From Taeniopygia guttata (Eukaryota > Chordata > Aves > Passeriformes > Estrildidae): DNA of 64,000 bases. Made by a program: the position numbers and the translations under genes. The notes beneath the pieces were generated by a model. It did no database searches. It was not told where the DNA came from and was given only the letters and a program-made list of their open reading frames with translations. Of this stretch, positions 36,751-47,900 are shown one piece after another (positions within the stretch are counted from its first letter, which is position 1; the number at the start of each line of letters is the position of its first letter). Location: assembly GCF_048771995.1 (NCBI RefSeq), contig NC_133030.1, positions 11,672,001 to 11,736,000 of the forward strand. The letters are read 5' to 3'.

Positions 36751-36778
36751 TTGTTTGTTTGTTTATTTGTTTTGTTTT
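36751..36778. repeat. TTTG-type simple repeat
   Basis: A short TTTG/TTTA tetranucleotide tract lies near the end of the MYRF 3' UTR. Confidence 0.7.
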
Positions 36779-36824
36779 GCTTATTTAGACTTTGTTTTAT
36801 GCTGGAGGTAAATGTGCCCGTATG

Positions 36825-36830
36825 AATAAA
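36825..36830 (+). terminator. MYRF: MYRF polyadenylation signal
   Basis: A canonical AATAAA lies at the end of the long 3' UTR, just before the gene-poor gap to TMEM258. Confidence 0.75.
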
Positions 36831-37004
36831 ATATATAAATACTGCTTTGTATCCAAGGATGGCTCCTGGTGTTTTCCTCCCTTTCTAGGGAATAACTCAG
36901 GTGAATGGCTGTAAAGCTGCCCACGGGATGAAGGAAATTCCAAGTCTTTAATCAGTGGAAGTTTCTGGATATGCCCACTCATGGTACTTTGGAATGGAGA
37001 TAAA

Positions 37005-37210
37005 AAGGAGAAAGGAAGGAGGAAAAAGAACAGAAGGGGAAAGAAATTAGGAAGGGAAAAATGAAGGAAGTAGGAGAAAAATGAAGACAATTAAGAGGGA
37101 AAAGAAAGGTTAAATGGACAAGGGAAAAAGGAAAAAGAAAGCAGAAGGACAAAGAAAGGAGGAAGAAGAAAAAAGGAGGGAAAAAGAAGAAAGGAAAAAG
37201 AAAGGAAAAC
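37005..37210. repeat. GA-rich (AAGG/GGAAA) low-complexity tract
   Basis: About 200 bases are almost purely A and G on the plus strand, with recurring AAGGA and GGAAAAAG words. The tract lies between the MYRF poly(A) site and the CR1 element at 37,680. No gene is seen here. Confidence 0.8.
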
Positions 37211-37679
37211 CTGCCTCTGACCTCTCATTGCTCACATCAAAGGGTAAACTCAGATCCAGAAGGATTCAAAAGTCCACAGAATGAAATCTTCCTTCCCAAA
37301 TAGGAAATTGGAGCTTGAATTTGTGTTTTGGAAGTGGAATGATTTGAAAGCTGGGCTAAAATTCCAATCTGCCTCTTAAAGACATATAAATCAATTCCTT
37401 GTTTCTAGGCCAGGCAGAAATTCAGGAGTTAATGAAGGGCCCATCCAGCACCACAATACTCCTGGTTAGGGATGAGAATAGGCACAGCATTCCCAAAAAA
37501 AAGGGTGAGGGGATGTGATGGCAAAGAAAGCTGAGGGATTAAAAGCAGATTTAGGATTTACTTTGCACAGCTGGGCTGCACCAGGACAGAAGGTGGCACT
37601 CGAACACCTGTGACCACACACAGCACAGAAAGCTGAGATAACACTGGGCATATCCCAAATTATCTGGATCTTGTGCCAT

Positions 37680-38038
37680 TATGGAGAAAGGGAAGCACAG
37701 GAGGGACCTTTTCACTCTGCTCAATTCCATGACAGGAGTGTGCAGCCAGGTAGGATTGGTCTCTTCTCCCAGGGAGTGACAGGACCAGAGGAAACAGCCT
37801 CAAGCTGCATCAGGGGAGGTTTAGGTTAGGCATTAGGAAAAATTCCTTCATGGAAAGGGTTTTAGAGCACTGGAACATGCTCCAGAGGTTGAGTCCCCAT
37901 CCCTGGAGGCATTTAAAAGCGGTGTGGCTGTGGCACTTGGGGACATGGGGTAGTGATGGCCTTGGCAGTGCAGGAGGAGTGGTTGGACTGGGCGGTCCTA
38001 GATGGCTTTTCCAGCCTTAGACTTCCCATAATTCTATC
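37680..38038 (+). mobile_element. CR1 LINE, 3' fragment
   Basis: This is a 3'-truncated-type CR1 tail in plus orientation. It shows the family words for the long 3' region (CAAGCTGCATCAGGGGAGG, TTCCTTCATGG) and ends in the typical TCTAGATGGCTTTTCCA / ATTCTATCC terminus. It lies just beyond the 3' end of TMEM258. Confidence 0.85.
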
Positions 38039-38095
38039 CAAAAAAAAAAATAAGACAAACCAGCAGTCACCAGGCAGGTGTATCACAGAGCCACT

Positions 38096-38101
38096 TTTAT
38101 T
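38096..38101 (-). terminator. TMEM258: TMEM258 polyadenylation signal
   Basis: TTTATT on the plus strand (AATAAA on the minus strand) lies about 120 bases past the TMEM258 stop, giving a short 3' UTR. Confidence 0.8.
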
Positions 38102-38218
38102 CACCTGTGGGTCACTGCCTGTCGCAGACCACACCTGCACCAGGCATTTTCTCCTTGAAATACAAAAGAAATATAAAAAGAGCTTTCCCGAATCCCCCAC
38201 CCAGGCTCCCCGGGGGGC

Positions 38219-39588
<1,370 letters not shown>

Positions 39589-39616
39589 TCAACGTCCCCT
39601 TTTTCCCTTCCCCAGG

Positions 39617-40777
39617 ATGGGAATCCATGGCTTGGCCAAGCTTATCGCCGACGTGGCTCCCGGGGCTATCCGGGAGAACGACATCAAGGCCTACTTTGGC
39701 CGGAAAGTGGCCATCGACGCCTCCATGAGCATCTACCAGTTCCTGATTGCCGTGCGGCAGGGAGCCGATGTGCTGCAGAACGAGGATGGGGAGACCACCA
39801 GCCACCTGATGGGAATGTTCTACCGCACCATCCGCATGGTGGAGAATGGCATCAAGCCGGTGTACGTGTTCGACGGGAAGCCCCCGCAGCTGAAATCCGG
39901 GGAGCTGGCCAAGCGCACGGAGCGTCGGGCCGAGGCGGAGAAACACCTGCAGGAAGCACAGGAGGCTGGGGAGGAGGAGAACATCGAGAAGTACAGCAAG
40001 AGGCTGGTCAAGGTGACCCCGCAGCACACGCAGGAGTGCAAGAAGCTGCTGACGCTGATGGGAATTCCCTATGTGGAGGCACCTGGAGAGGCAGAGGCCA
40101 GCTGTGCCGCCTTGGTGAAGGCTGGGAAGGTGTACGCCGCCGCCACGGAGGACATGGATTGCCTCACCTTCGGTAGCCCCGTGCTGATGCGGCACCTCAC
40201 AGCCAGTGAGACCAAGAAGCTGCCCATCCAGGAGTTCCACCTGAACCGGATTCTGCAGGATCTGCAGCTGACCTGGGAGCAGTTTGTGGACCTGTGCATC
40301 CTGCTGGGCTGCGACTACTGCGCCAGCATCCGCGGCATCGGGCCGAAGCGCGCCGTGGAGCTCATCCGGGAGCACAAATCCATCGAGAGGATCGTGCAGC
40401 AGCTCGACACCAAGAAGTACCCCCTGCCCGAGAACTGGCTGCACAGGGAGGCCCAGAAGCTCTTCCTGGAGCCCGACGTGATCGATCCCGATGCCGTGGA
40501 GTTGAAGTGGAGCGAGCCAGACGAGGAGCAGCTGGTGCAGTTTATGTGTGGGGAGAAGCAGTTCAATGAGGAGCGCATCCGCAACGGCGTCAGGAGGCTG
40601 AGCAAGAGCCGCCAGGGAAGCACCCAGGGCCGGCTCGACGACTTCTTCAAGGTCACCGGATCCATCACCTCGGCCAAGCGCAAGGAGCCGGAGCCCAAGG
40701 GAGGGGCCAAGAAGAAAGCCAAGACCAACTCCAAGCCCAATGGCACCACCGCCACAAAGACTAAAAAGGCAAAATAA
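39617..40777 (+). CDS. FEN1: Flap endonuclease 1
   Basis: FEN1 is a structure-specific 5' nuclease that removes 5' flaps in Okazaki-fragment maturation and long-patch base excision repair, acting with PCNA in nucleus and mitochondria. The uninterrupted coding exon gives 386 residues (human 380). The start is set by [10 protein letters not shown], directly after an acceptor (CCCCAG at 39,610-39,615), so the frame that is open upstream is intron. Two-metal active-site acidic residues are all present: D34 (VAIDAS), D86 (YVFDGK), E158/E160 (PGEAEAS), D179/D181 (TEDMDC) and D233 (GCDYC). The XPG N and I regions and the helix-hairpin-helix ([13 protein letters not shown]) follow. The PIP box QGRLDDFF that binds PCNA is intact. 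The Lys-rich tail is slightly longer than in human and ends KTKKAK. The intronless coding region is usual for this gene. Confidence 0.98.
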   Translation: MGIHGLAKLIADVAPGAIRENDIKAYFGRKVAIDASMSIYQFLIAVRQGADVLQNEDGETTSHLMGMFYRTIRMVENGIKPVYVFDGKPPQLKSGELAKRTERRAEAEKHLQEAQEAGEEENIEKYSKRLVKVTPQHTQECKKLLTLMGIPYVEAPGEAEASCAALVKAGKVYAAATEDMDCLTFGSPVLMRHLTASETKKLPIQEFHLNRILQDLQLTWEQFVDLCILLGCDYCASIRGIGPKRAVELIREHKSIERIVQQLDTKKYPLPENWLHREAQKLFLEPDVIDPDAVELKWSEPDEEQLVQFMCGEKQFNEERIRNGVRRLSKSRQGSTQGRLDDFFKVTGSITSAKRKEPEPKGGAKKKAKTNSKPNGTTATKTKKAK

Positions 40778-41490
40778 CTGGATTGGGTGCCCACAGACCT
40801 CTGGGATTGGGTTCTTGGGGGGCTTAATGATGAATTTTAGACTAACGACAGTTGCGTGTCAGTGCTGCGTGTTAGTGCTGGGAAGGAACGGATTAGGCCG
40901 GCAGAGTGGAATAGCTTCTGGGCACAAACACGCCCAGATTTCAGGATTCCAAAGCTGAACACCTCCAGAGCAGACTCAGGACGAATTAGATTTCAGCCTG
41001 ATCCCATCCCTCCCAGAAAAGGTAGATGCAAGCAGAAACTGGGAAGATATTAGTGGAAGGCAAGCTAGAACTGGGAAGGAGGCTTCAAGTAATGAGGTAA
41101 AATTCTCCCTTTAACGAGAGTTCATTAAGGTTTTTCCTTCCCTTTTCGTGGTCACTCCCCTTCTTCAAAACCCAGTTGTGGTCTCAATTCCAGCAATGTC
41201 CTAGCCTGCTTTTAGTGCGTAATCCAAGGAAAGCTGAGCCCAGTTTTCAGCTCTCCCAGACTAAAACTTGCTTAGAAATGCTTAAACATAAAAATATCCA
41301 TAAGCCTAGAACTGCAGCCTCTTCAGTCCCTGAATTCCAGAGGCATTTTTCCATGTTGTACACTTACAGGTCCCAGGGTGGGGATCAATACCTTTTATTT
41401 CTTATTTTATTGTGTTTTTTCTATAGTTTTTTGCTTGTCAGAGCCATAGGATGGGTTTTGTTTTCAGAATAAAATTTAAACACAAAGACA
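40778..41490 (+). other. FEN1: FEN1 3' UTR
   Basis: This AT-rich non-coding sequence runs from the FEN1 stop to an AATAAA at 41,468. No competing ORF of note is present. Confidence 0.75.
41468..41473 (+). terminator. FEN1: FEN1 polyadenylation signal
   Basis: A canonical AATAAA lies about 700 bases after the FEN1 stop, in an AT-rich context with a T-rich stretch just before it. Confidence 0.75.
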
Positions 41491-42254
41491 CTGTTTCTCT
41501 TTCTCTAGAGAAGTGGCTTAAACTGTGTTTTTAAATGAAAATTCCAGTTTTAGAGGGAATTCCTAACAGCTGACAAACCAAATGCAGTCTGGAACACAAA
41601 GAATTTCAATTTGGAGCTCTCTGGATGCTTCTTAGGCTTCAAAAATCCATGGGTCTGCCCTTTCCAGTTTGGAAAATAAGAAACTGGCTTGTTTTGTGTG
41701 GAAATGAATATTTAATATTTATTATGCATTAATCTTGCTAAAATTGGGATTTATGTTTCCTTGCTGTGGATTCTCTTACAAGTTTCAATCCATAATGGGT
41801 TTTTATCCAGAAGTTTTTAAACTTTTACCTCCAAATATCTTCATAGGTACAGAAATGGTTTTGTGGTGGAGAGATAAAAAATTATTTTAAAATAATAATA
41901 TCTGGAAATAAGTCTGAGAAATTTACCAATTCCAAAAGCTGCTTTTCCACCTCCCTCTCCCTAACTGGTGCTTCGTGGTATTTCACTCCATCTTTCCTCA
42001 ATTTCTCATTCCAAACAAAGATTCCCACTGCTTCTGACATTGATATTATTATTAATGAATTCCAGTTCCACTCTTTATCCTGGGAGCAAGTGCTGTGGGA
42101 AGCTAGGAACCCAGCAGAGCCAATCGGAGAGGGCACAGGGGATTTCAGGCTCTCAGGTGTGGGCAGTCTCCCCATGGGAAGACTGGAATACTTTTCCACC
42201 TTTTCCCCTTTTCCACCTCTTAATTCTAATTAAATGAATTTTCAACTTCTTCAT
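41491..42254. other. Intergenic, AT-rich, no gene seen
   Basis: No coding sequence is recognised between the FEN1 poly(A) site and the orphan minus-strand gene. The composition is AT-rich, unlike the GC-rich flanks. Confidence 0.6.
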
Positions 42255-42340
42255 CCCAGTTTTCCATCTGGCTGGACCATTACCCATGTGTTACCCACAG
42301 CATTCCCATCCTGAATCCAAACCCAATATGCACCAGCTCT
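42255..42340 (+). repeat. Dispersed repeat fragment, copy C
   Basis: The core CAGCATTCCCATCCTGAATC followed by CAAACCCA is shared with 43,938-44,100 in the same orientation, and with 47,770-47,900 in reverse. The family is not identified with certainty. The style resembles a degraded LTR fragment of an avian endogenous retrovirus; treat as a broken fossil. Confidence 0.5.
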
Positions 42341-42416
42341 GGGAAGAAAGGAACCCTGTCCCATTGGAGAGCAGAACAGTGGGAACTCTCAAATAGCTTT
42401 TGGGGAAACCCCAAAT

Positions 42417-43622
42417 TTATCCAGCACAAAGAAGACTACGGAGTGTGCCAGCTGCTGCCACAAGCTGCATCCTGAGCCATGCCAGCCATCTCCTGAGAGT
42501 TTCCTTGTGCTCCCGTTTCCGCTGGAGCCTCTTGTCCAGCGCTGCTCGGAGGGTTTTCTCCCGTGGCACTGCTGCAGTGTCCTGCCAGCCGTGCATTGGG
42601 CACCAGCGGCTCAGGGACACTTGCTGCTGGGAATGCTTTGCTGGAATGGCTTGGGCTCCCAGTTGTATTTCCAGGCTTTTCCTGGCCGTGGGTATCTGGT
42701 GAGTTCTGTGGATAGCCATGGCTCCGAGGCAGCAGGGAGACCTGTCCATGTGGGCTCCTCCATCTGGGGTCCAGCAGATCTCATGGAGGCTCTGGCAGGG
42801 ATGGAGACCTTTGCTATAAATATCCCAGGTGTGGAGATCTTCCTTAGCCTCGTCCTTCACAGGCAGCTCCAGGGAGCATCCCTGACATGGGAGCTGTTGT
42901 CTTTGCTGCCGGAGCCTCTTGTCCAGCAGTGTGCGGAGAGTCTGCCCAGATGGCTCTGCCACAGGATCCTGGGAGCTGTGGGTTGGGCACCGGCGGCTCC
43001 AGGACACTTCCACTTGCTTCTTGGCAGGAACAGGCCAGGTTCCAGTTGGAACACAACACAGGTCACAGAGGGTCTGGCTGGGAATGAAGGAGCCTTTCCG
43101 AGGGATGGACATTCTTGGAAGGGTGGAGGATCTCGACCAGCGCTGGGCTCTGCGGAGGACTGAGCCTTTTCCAGCGGCAGATGTTTTCCAACGGATCAGG
43201 GGTCTTGTTGGGCGCTGGCACCTGGAGGGCTGGGGACTCCTGGAGGAGCTGGAGGAGGCACAGCAGGGCAGCTGGCCTTGTTCCAGCAGCTGCTCCAGGT
43301 CCTCCCACAACAGCTGCCACATCTCCGAGTCCCGCGGGAAGGACACCTCGGGCCACAGCGGCGTCACCATGTCCTGCAGCTCCCGGGCCGCCGCCGCACA
43401 GGGGGTGCAGCAGGGCCCGCAGCCGCAGGGGATGTACAGGGGCCTCTCCGGGGCAGCCGGGCCATGGCGAGGGGTCTCCTCGGCCGGGGGGGAACCGGGA
43501 GCCCCCGGAGCCGCTCGGCAGCGCCACGTCCTGAGGCATTTCCGTGCCTTCCAAACACGGGTGGCCAGCAGGACGGCCGTACTGGCCACCAGCAGGACAA
43601 GCGGGGGGAGCAGGAAACTCAT
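42417..43622 (-). CDS. Unrecognised Cys-rich single-pass membrane protein with internal repeat
   Basis: I do not recognise this gene. On the minus strand an uninterrupted 401-residue frame starts at an ATG in good context (GCCATGA). It begins MSFLLPPLVLLVASTAVLLA, a clear signal-anchor or transmembrane helix followed by a basic stretch (RVWKARK). A Pro/Ala segment follows, then a cysteine cluster (CGCGPCCTPC) at about residues 66-75, a leucine/glutamate helix (MWQLLWEDLEQLLEQG), and a Ser-rich stretch. A block of about 45 residues occurs twice, built round SRRCPTHSSQD...TLRTLLDKRL and SRWCPMHGWQD...TLRAALDKRL. The frame continues open upstream of the ATG, with a possible acceptor (TCTCCACAG) near 43,681, so a 5' non-coding exon is likely. 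No identity is claimed. A loose resemblance to the N-terminal-anchor layout of SPATA31-type testis proteins is speculation. Confidence 0.55.
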   Translation of the reverse strand: MSFLLPPLVLLVASTAVLLATRVWKARKCLRTWRCRAAPGAPGSPPAEETPRHGPAAPERPLYIPCGCGPCCTPCAAAARELQDMVTPLWPEVSFPRDSEMWQLLWEDLEQLLEQGQLPCCASSSSSRSPQPSRCQRPTRPLIRWKTSAAGKGSVLRRAQRWSRSSTLPRMSIPRKGSFIPSQTLCDLCCVPTGTWPVPAKKQVEVSWSRRCPTHSSQDPVAEPSGQTLRTLLDKRLRQQRQQLPCQGCSLELPVKDEAKEDLHTWDIYSKGLHPCQSLHEICWTPDGGAHMDRSPCCLGAMAIHRTHQIPTARKSLEIQLGAQAIPAKHSQQQVSLSRWCPMHGWQDTAAVPREKTLRAALDKRLQRKREHKETLRRWLAWLRMQLVAAAGTLRSLLCAG

Positions 43623-43937
43623 GGCTTCATCCGTGTTCCATCGTGGCCATGCTGAGAGCCGGAGGGTGGTGTCAGTGTCCTGTGGAGACACTGTGCTGAT
43701 GTCACAGAGCTGCGGGTGCGACACCTGTGTGACATCACAGCCCCGCCTCACCCCAGAGCTCATGGCCCAGGGCACCCCAGTGCTGCCAGGGGCAAGGGGC
43801 TCCATGTGGGCACTGGTGGCCCTCTGGAGCAGAGCACATGGAAAGATTCTCAGGCAAGTAGGACACAATGATGAGGAGAAGGATGATGGTCTCACCTCCT
43901 GGCTGACAGAGCTGGGGACATGGATTCTCCCATGCGA

Positions 43938-44100
43938 CACTGCAAAGTGCTGGAGGAGGAAAAGCTCTTCTCGGTAACCACCAAATCACCTCTGTGTTTT
44001 TCACAGCATTCCCATCCTGAATCCAAACCCAGGGCTGTGCCAGCCACTGTGAGGAAAATGAACCCTGTGAATCCTACTAAAAGCAAACAACCAAACCACT
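43938..44100 (+). repeat. Dispersed repeat fragment, copy A (LTR-like fossil)
   Basis: This stretch aligns with the reverse complement of 47,770-47,900 (shared words CTGCAAAGTGCT, GAGGAGG, ACCACCAAA, ATCCTGAATCCAAACCCAG) and with 42,255-42,340. It appears to have inserted next to a decayed CBLIF exon. It is probably an old, broken LTR fragment; the exact family is unresolved. Confidence 0.55.
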
Positions 44101-44200
44101 GAGGCAGAGCAGCGTAAGTGTTTTCCATGGAGCATGATGGTGATGGAGGGGATTTAGCAGGGGGAAGAGGGGCAGACTGGGTACCCAGGACATCCCATGC
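44101..44200 (-). pseudogene. Relic of a duplicated CBLIF exon 7
   Basis: The plus-strand stretch around 44,113-44,147 (AAGTGTTTTCCATGGAGC...TGGTGATGGAG) matches the intact CBLIF exon 7 at 45,530-45,562 at nearly every base. Weaker similarity continues through the exon edge into the intron (GGGGCAG...GGTACCCAGG versus GGCAGGGTGGGCACCTGG). On the minus strand it would read like ITxxLxGKHxRxSxSV of CBLIF. Neighbouring exons were not found, and the left side abuts the dispersed repeat. It looks like a truncated tandem duplicate of CBLIF. Confidence 0.6.
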
Positions 44201-45071
44201 AGCACAGGGCAGGAATGTCATCTCCAGTAGAGCAGCTGATACCCTACACTTTCCTTTGCTGTGGCACTGCTGCATGGTGCCAACTTATCTGTGTGATCAT
44301 GGAAGGAACTGGAGGGTGGCACCGTCACCATGGGTTGAGTCAGAGAGGATGCTCCTGTGTGACTGGCTTGATGTCTAGGATAAGACCACATGTACTGGAG
44401 ATGATGGAAGGTGGTGGATGTTGGTGTTTGGGCTGTTGGGAAGAGTTTGGATCCTGTCCCTCCTAGCTCCTTCTGGAGACAGTGTCTGTGGAATTGTACA
44501 ATGGTTTGGGTGGGAAGGGTCCAGCTGGGAGCAGATCCAGGCTGAAGGTCTGACTGGACAAGGCCCAGTGGGTTTGGGGAATGGGGCTGGCTGGGAGAGC
44601 AGTTGGGACCCAGCTGGGAGGTGCTGGTGACTCCTGGCCAGAGATGGAGTCACAGAATTGGGACTAGAATCAGCTGCAACCCCAGGCCACCACCTGCAGA
44701 TTTCCAGGAGGAAATGCAACTGGTGGCCTGAGGCTGATGCTAATTGGGATTGTAATATTCAAATAGAGATAAGTGCATCTGATTAATGCCATGAGAGTTT
44801 GTGTGGGGATCAGACTAGGTTGAACTGAAGCCCAGCAATGTGGCTGGAGGAACAAGCCTATGGCTGCTGGGGAAAGGCTTTGTTGATGTCCAAGAGGGAA
44901 TTGACTCCATGAAGTTTTGGTAAGGCTGTGCTTGTGTGTGGTGCTGGGGAAGAGAAGGAGAGGAGCTGAACTCATGGAATTAAGCAGGAGGAAGACAAAA
45001 GGGATGTGAGCTGTGTTTTCTTCCTGAGATACAGACACACACACACACAGAGGGACATGCTGGAATGGCAC
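44201..45071. other. Intergenic, no gene seen
   Basis: Between the CBLIF exon relic and the CBLIF 3' end there is no supported gene. A (CA)n run lies near 45,032-45,049. Confidence 0.55.
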
Positions 45072-45077
45072 TTTATT
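45072..45077 (-). terminator. CBLIF: CBLIF polyadenylation signal
   Basis: TTTATT on the plus strand (AATAAA on minus) lies 35 bases after the stop codon, giving a very short 3' UTR, as in mammalian CBLIF. Confidence 0.8.
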
Positions 45078-45111
45078 GCTCCATGGAGGGGTGCAGGGTG
45101 TCTTGGTGGAG

Positions 45112-47069
45112 TCAGTAGATGCTGAAGATGGCCTCGATGTGCTCCCCATCGTGTGGTTTGTAGGTGCCAACCCCTGCAGCAGAGGGATGTGTGAGGCTGG
45201 GACATGGAGAATCCCCTGCACCATCCCTGGCCCCCTCCCTCACCTTCATCGAGGGCATCCCCAGCACTGAGGAACTGCCAGTAGGTCCTGTCCTCCATGC
45301 TGCCAGCCAACCCGTGGATGGAGGTCACAAAGAGACCCCAGGATGCCTGCTCCATCTGGAAGCTGCAGGAGAGATGAGGAGGCTCTGTCCTGGCTGAGGA
45401 AAATGCCAAATCCCACCTCCACAGCCACCCTGGCTCTCACCTAAAGGTTTGGGGGTTCTCCTGAGCTGCCACCTCCATCACCTGGAGCAGAGTGGAGCCA
45501 CTTGGAACTGTCACTGAAGTGGAGTAGCGGAAGTGTTTTCCCTGGAGCGTGTTGGTGATGGAGTAATGCACCTGGATGAGGTCTGTGCAGGGAGAGAGCG
45601 GCAGGGTGGGCACCTGGCACACCCTCAGCAGGCGCAGGATGGGAAATCATCCCTGTGGGGTCTGGGTAACTCCAGGTGGGATCAGCATACCTCTGGGAAT
45701 GCCGTGTGTCCCCAGCGTGGGGGACAGGGGCAACTGTTGGCCTGAGGACATATTCTTGGTGGCAGCACAGTCCAGGCCAGCCACATCCAGGTAGGACCTG
45801 CCCACCAGGGATGGCAGCACCTGGGCGATGGCCATGGGCTGCTGGTAGTCGTGGGTGCACACCACAGAAAAGGCCTGGGCACAGTCCCACTTCCGTGGGG
45901 CGTAAAACTTCCTTGTGGCCTCCAGTGCCTGTGGAGCAGGTGGGACATGGAATGACACATCTGGGAATGGGACCAGGTGGCCGTGATGCCACACTTCCCT
46001 GGCACCTCCCCTACCTGCAGGGCCAGCCCCATGCTGTAGATATTCCCGATCATGCCATTCCTCTTCTCCTGCTCATCCAGAAAGCTGTTGCTCACTGTCC
46101 GAAGTGCCTCCCGGAGCAGATCCTGCACATCCTGGAGCTCCACGTAGTTGTAGACGCAGGCCAGCGCCAGTGCCACCATGGCCTGGGTGTCTGTGGGATC
46201 CTGGAGTCACTGCCAAGGCTCAGGATAGACCCCAGGAGTGGGACTGTGGGAGCAGATGAGTTCCTCACCCACTGAGATGTGGCTCTCGGGGCTCAGCACC
46301 TGCTTGGCCAGGGCCACCGATGGTCCCTGAGCACCACCTGCTTCAGCCAGGCACAGGGCCAGGGTGTCCACGCCCACATTGTACAGGGTAGTTTTGGGAA
46401 TCCCGTCGGCCTCTGAAAGCAAAGAGTTGCAAGATGGCAAGGTGTGGGGACAGTGACACCCCCAGGCCCCCAAGTCCCAACAAACCCAGTTTGGCCATCT
46501 CCTCATCTGTTTTCTGCTGCAGGACACGGATCAGGTCGAGGGTCTGCTCCAGGGCATGGACATGCTGGGGATCCTGGCAGGAGGAGAGGAGGGCGAGGAC
46601 GTGCAGAGCCACCTGTCCCGAGGTCATGTCTGTGGGGACAAGGGGGCAGCCAGGCTGTGCTGGGCTGGGCACCCCAAGAACTGGCAGAAACCCGGTCCCC
46701 CAGGAGCTGGTGCCTTCCCTCCTTTCCCTCCCTACCTTTCTGGGCTCTCCTCACTGCCTCCTCCTTGATCTCCTGGAGCAGCCACTTGTGGATGGGACCA
46801 TCACTGTCCCCTCCAGCCAGGTTCATGGCCATCAGGATACTGGGATTTGCTGCCTCATCTTGATTTACAGATCCCTCCAAGCGCTGGAGCAGCTGGGAGA
46901 CCATATCCTGCGGGGCCACTGGAAGGAGAGGGGAGATCAGTGGGATCCTGTGTCCCATCCGTGCTCTCTCCTGGTTCTCCATGGGTGGCTGACACTCACC
47001 ACAGGGCTCGATGGCTGTGCAGCCCACCAGGGCCAGCAGGACTCCGATGCCCAAAGCCACACCAAGCAT
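45112..47069 (-). CDS. CBLIF: Cobalamin-binding intrinsic factor (transcobalamin family)
   Basis: CBLIF is a secreted vitamin B12 binder; in mammals it is made in the stomach and taken up by cubilin in the gut. Nine minus-strand exons join in frame to 425 residues (human CBLIF 417): 47000-47069, 46736-46918, 46486-46629, 46269-46412, 46015-46190, 45691-45928, 45441-45582, 45244-45362, 45112-45173. The signal peptide is MLGVALGIGVLLALVGCTA. The alpha6-alpha6 barrel half contains NPSILMAMNLAG, VDTLALCLAEAG, MVALALACVYNY, NGMIGNIYSMGLALQ and AIAQVLPSLVGRSYLDV. The beta-domain half contains TYWQFLSAGDALDEG and ends HIEAIFSIY, like the family. NPSIL.AMNLAG and the AMxxLAxxCxYN motif favour CBLIF over TCN2; TCN1-type haptocorrin is the main alternative. 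All GT-AG borders look normal and the gene appears functional. Confidence 0.9.
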
Positions 47070-47099
47070 CCTTCTGGAGCCAGCTGACCCACTCAGGGT

Positions 47100-47230
47100 G
47101 GCAGTGTCCTGTGGAATTCGGCTCTCTGGGCGTCCTCTCTGCTTTTAGCTGTTCCCAGTGTCCTTGTCCTGTCACCTGCCTTCCCGCAGCCACCCTGGGT
47201 CTGCCAGGCACTGCTGGCTTATCTGTGTGT
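47100..47230 (-). promoter_or_regulatory. CBLIF: Putative CBLIF promoter
   Basis: Upstream of the CBLIF start, the minus strand carries a TATA-like CTAAAAG (47,142-47,148) and, further upstream, an AGATAA GATA-factor motif (47,219-47,224). The spacing to the ATG at 47,069 fits a short 5' UTR. GATA factors act in foregut epithelium (family knowledge). The motifs are weak evidence alone. Confidence 0.4.
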
Positions 47231-47479
47231 ACAGTGGGGGAGGGAGGGCGGAGATTTTCCATTTGAGATCAACTGGGGACCACTTAGACCACTTCAGTAT
47301 CCACGAGGCTGTGATGTTGTTTGGGATTCATCCCAGTATGTCCCAGAAGGCACCACCTCAATCTTCCACCCAAGGTCCTGGAAGCCTGAGGGGCTCCATT
47401 GCTGGCTGGGCATTCTCCAGCTGTATCCCACTTGGACTTTTCCAGGAAACTCCAGCCCTGATGATCTAACTACAGTGCC

Positions 47480-47770
47480 AAGAAAAATGTTGGAGAAGAT
47501 CATACTGGATCTGCTGGGAAAACAATTCAAGGACAGTGCCTGCGTCAGGCACAGGCAGCTCAGGATAACTGAGAGAAATTCCTGTCTAACTGGTTTCTTA
47601 TCCTGCTGCCATAAGGTCTCCCAGCTCAGAGGTGATGGGAAGGGAAAGCCTGTTCATTTTGGGGATTGTAGTAGGAGTTTTGTCTCTGTCCTTCACAGAA
47701 TCCTTCTGGAGGTGTCCAGCTGTGAGATGAGCAGGGACAAGGTGTGCTGGCTGCTGTGCTGGATTTAACC
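47480..47770. other. Unassigned, repeat-like stretch
   Basis: This non-coding stretch of interspersed-repeat character lies next to dispersed repeat copy B. Family not determined; no gene seen. Confidence 0.3.
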
Positions 47771-47900
47771 GGGATAGGGAACTTTTTCTTTGCTGGATTT
47801 GGATTCAGAATGGTAATGGTGCAGATAACACCCGGGAGGTTTGGTGGCTGCTGAGTGGGGTTTGCCCTCCTCAAGCACTTTGCAGCGTCCTGTGGGACAA
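47770..47900 (-). repeat. Dispersed repeat fragment, copy B (LTR-like fossil)
   Basis: The reverse complement matches 43,938-44,100 over most of its length. It is an old, broken fragment; a degraded LTR is the best guess. Confidence 0.5.

Larger units (their letters stand above)
33553..36850 (+). other. MYRF: MYRF 3' UTR
   Basis: About 3.3 kb separate the MYRF stop codon from a canonical AATAAA at 36,825. No convincing ORF lies between them. A plus-strand CR1 tail sits at about 35,875-36,103. The last 300 bases are AT-rich with a TTTG-repeat tract. That final block (about 36,540-36,830) looks less repeat-like than the rest and could hold conserved 3' UTR elements. Confidence 0.75.

Noticed and set aside
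43892-44275. 127-codon minus ORF with a transmembrane-like stretch
   Set aside because: The hydrophobic part falls in the dispersed repeat and the rest in the CBLIF exon relic; not a gene.
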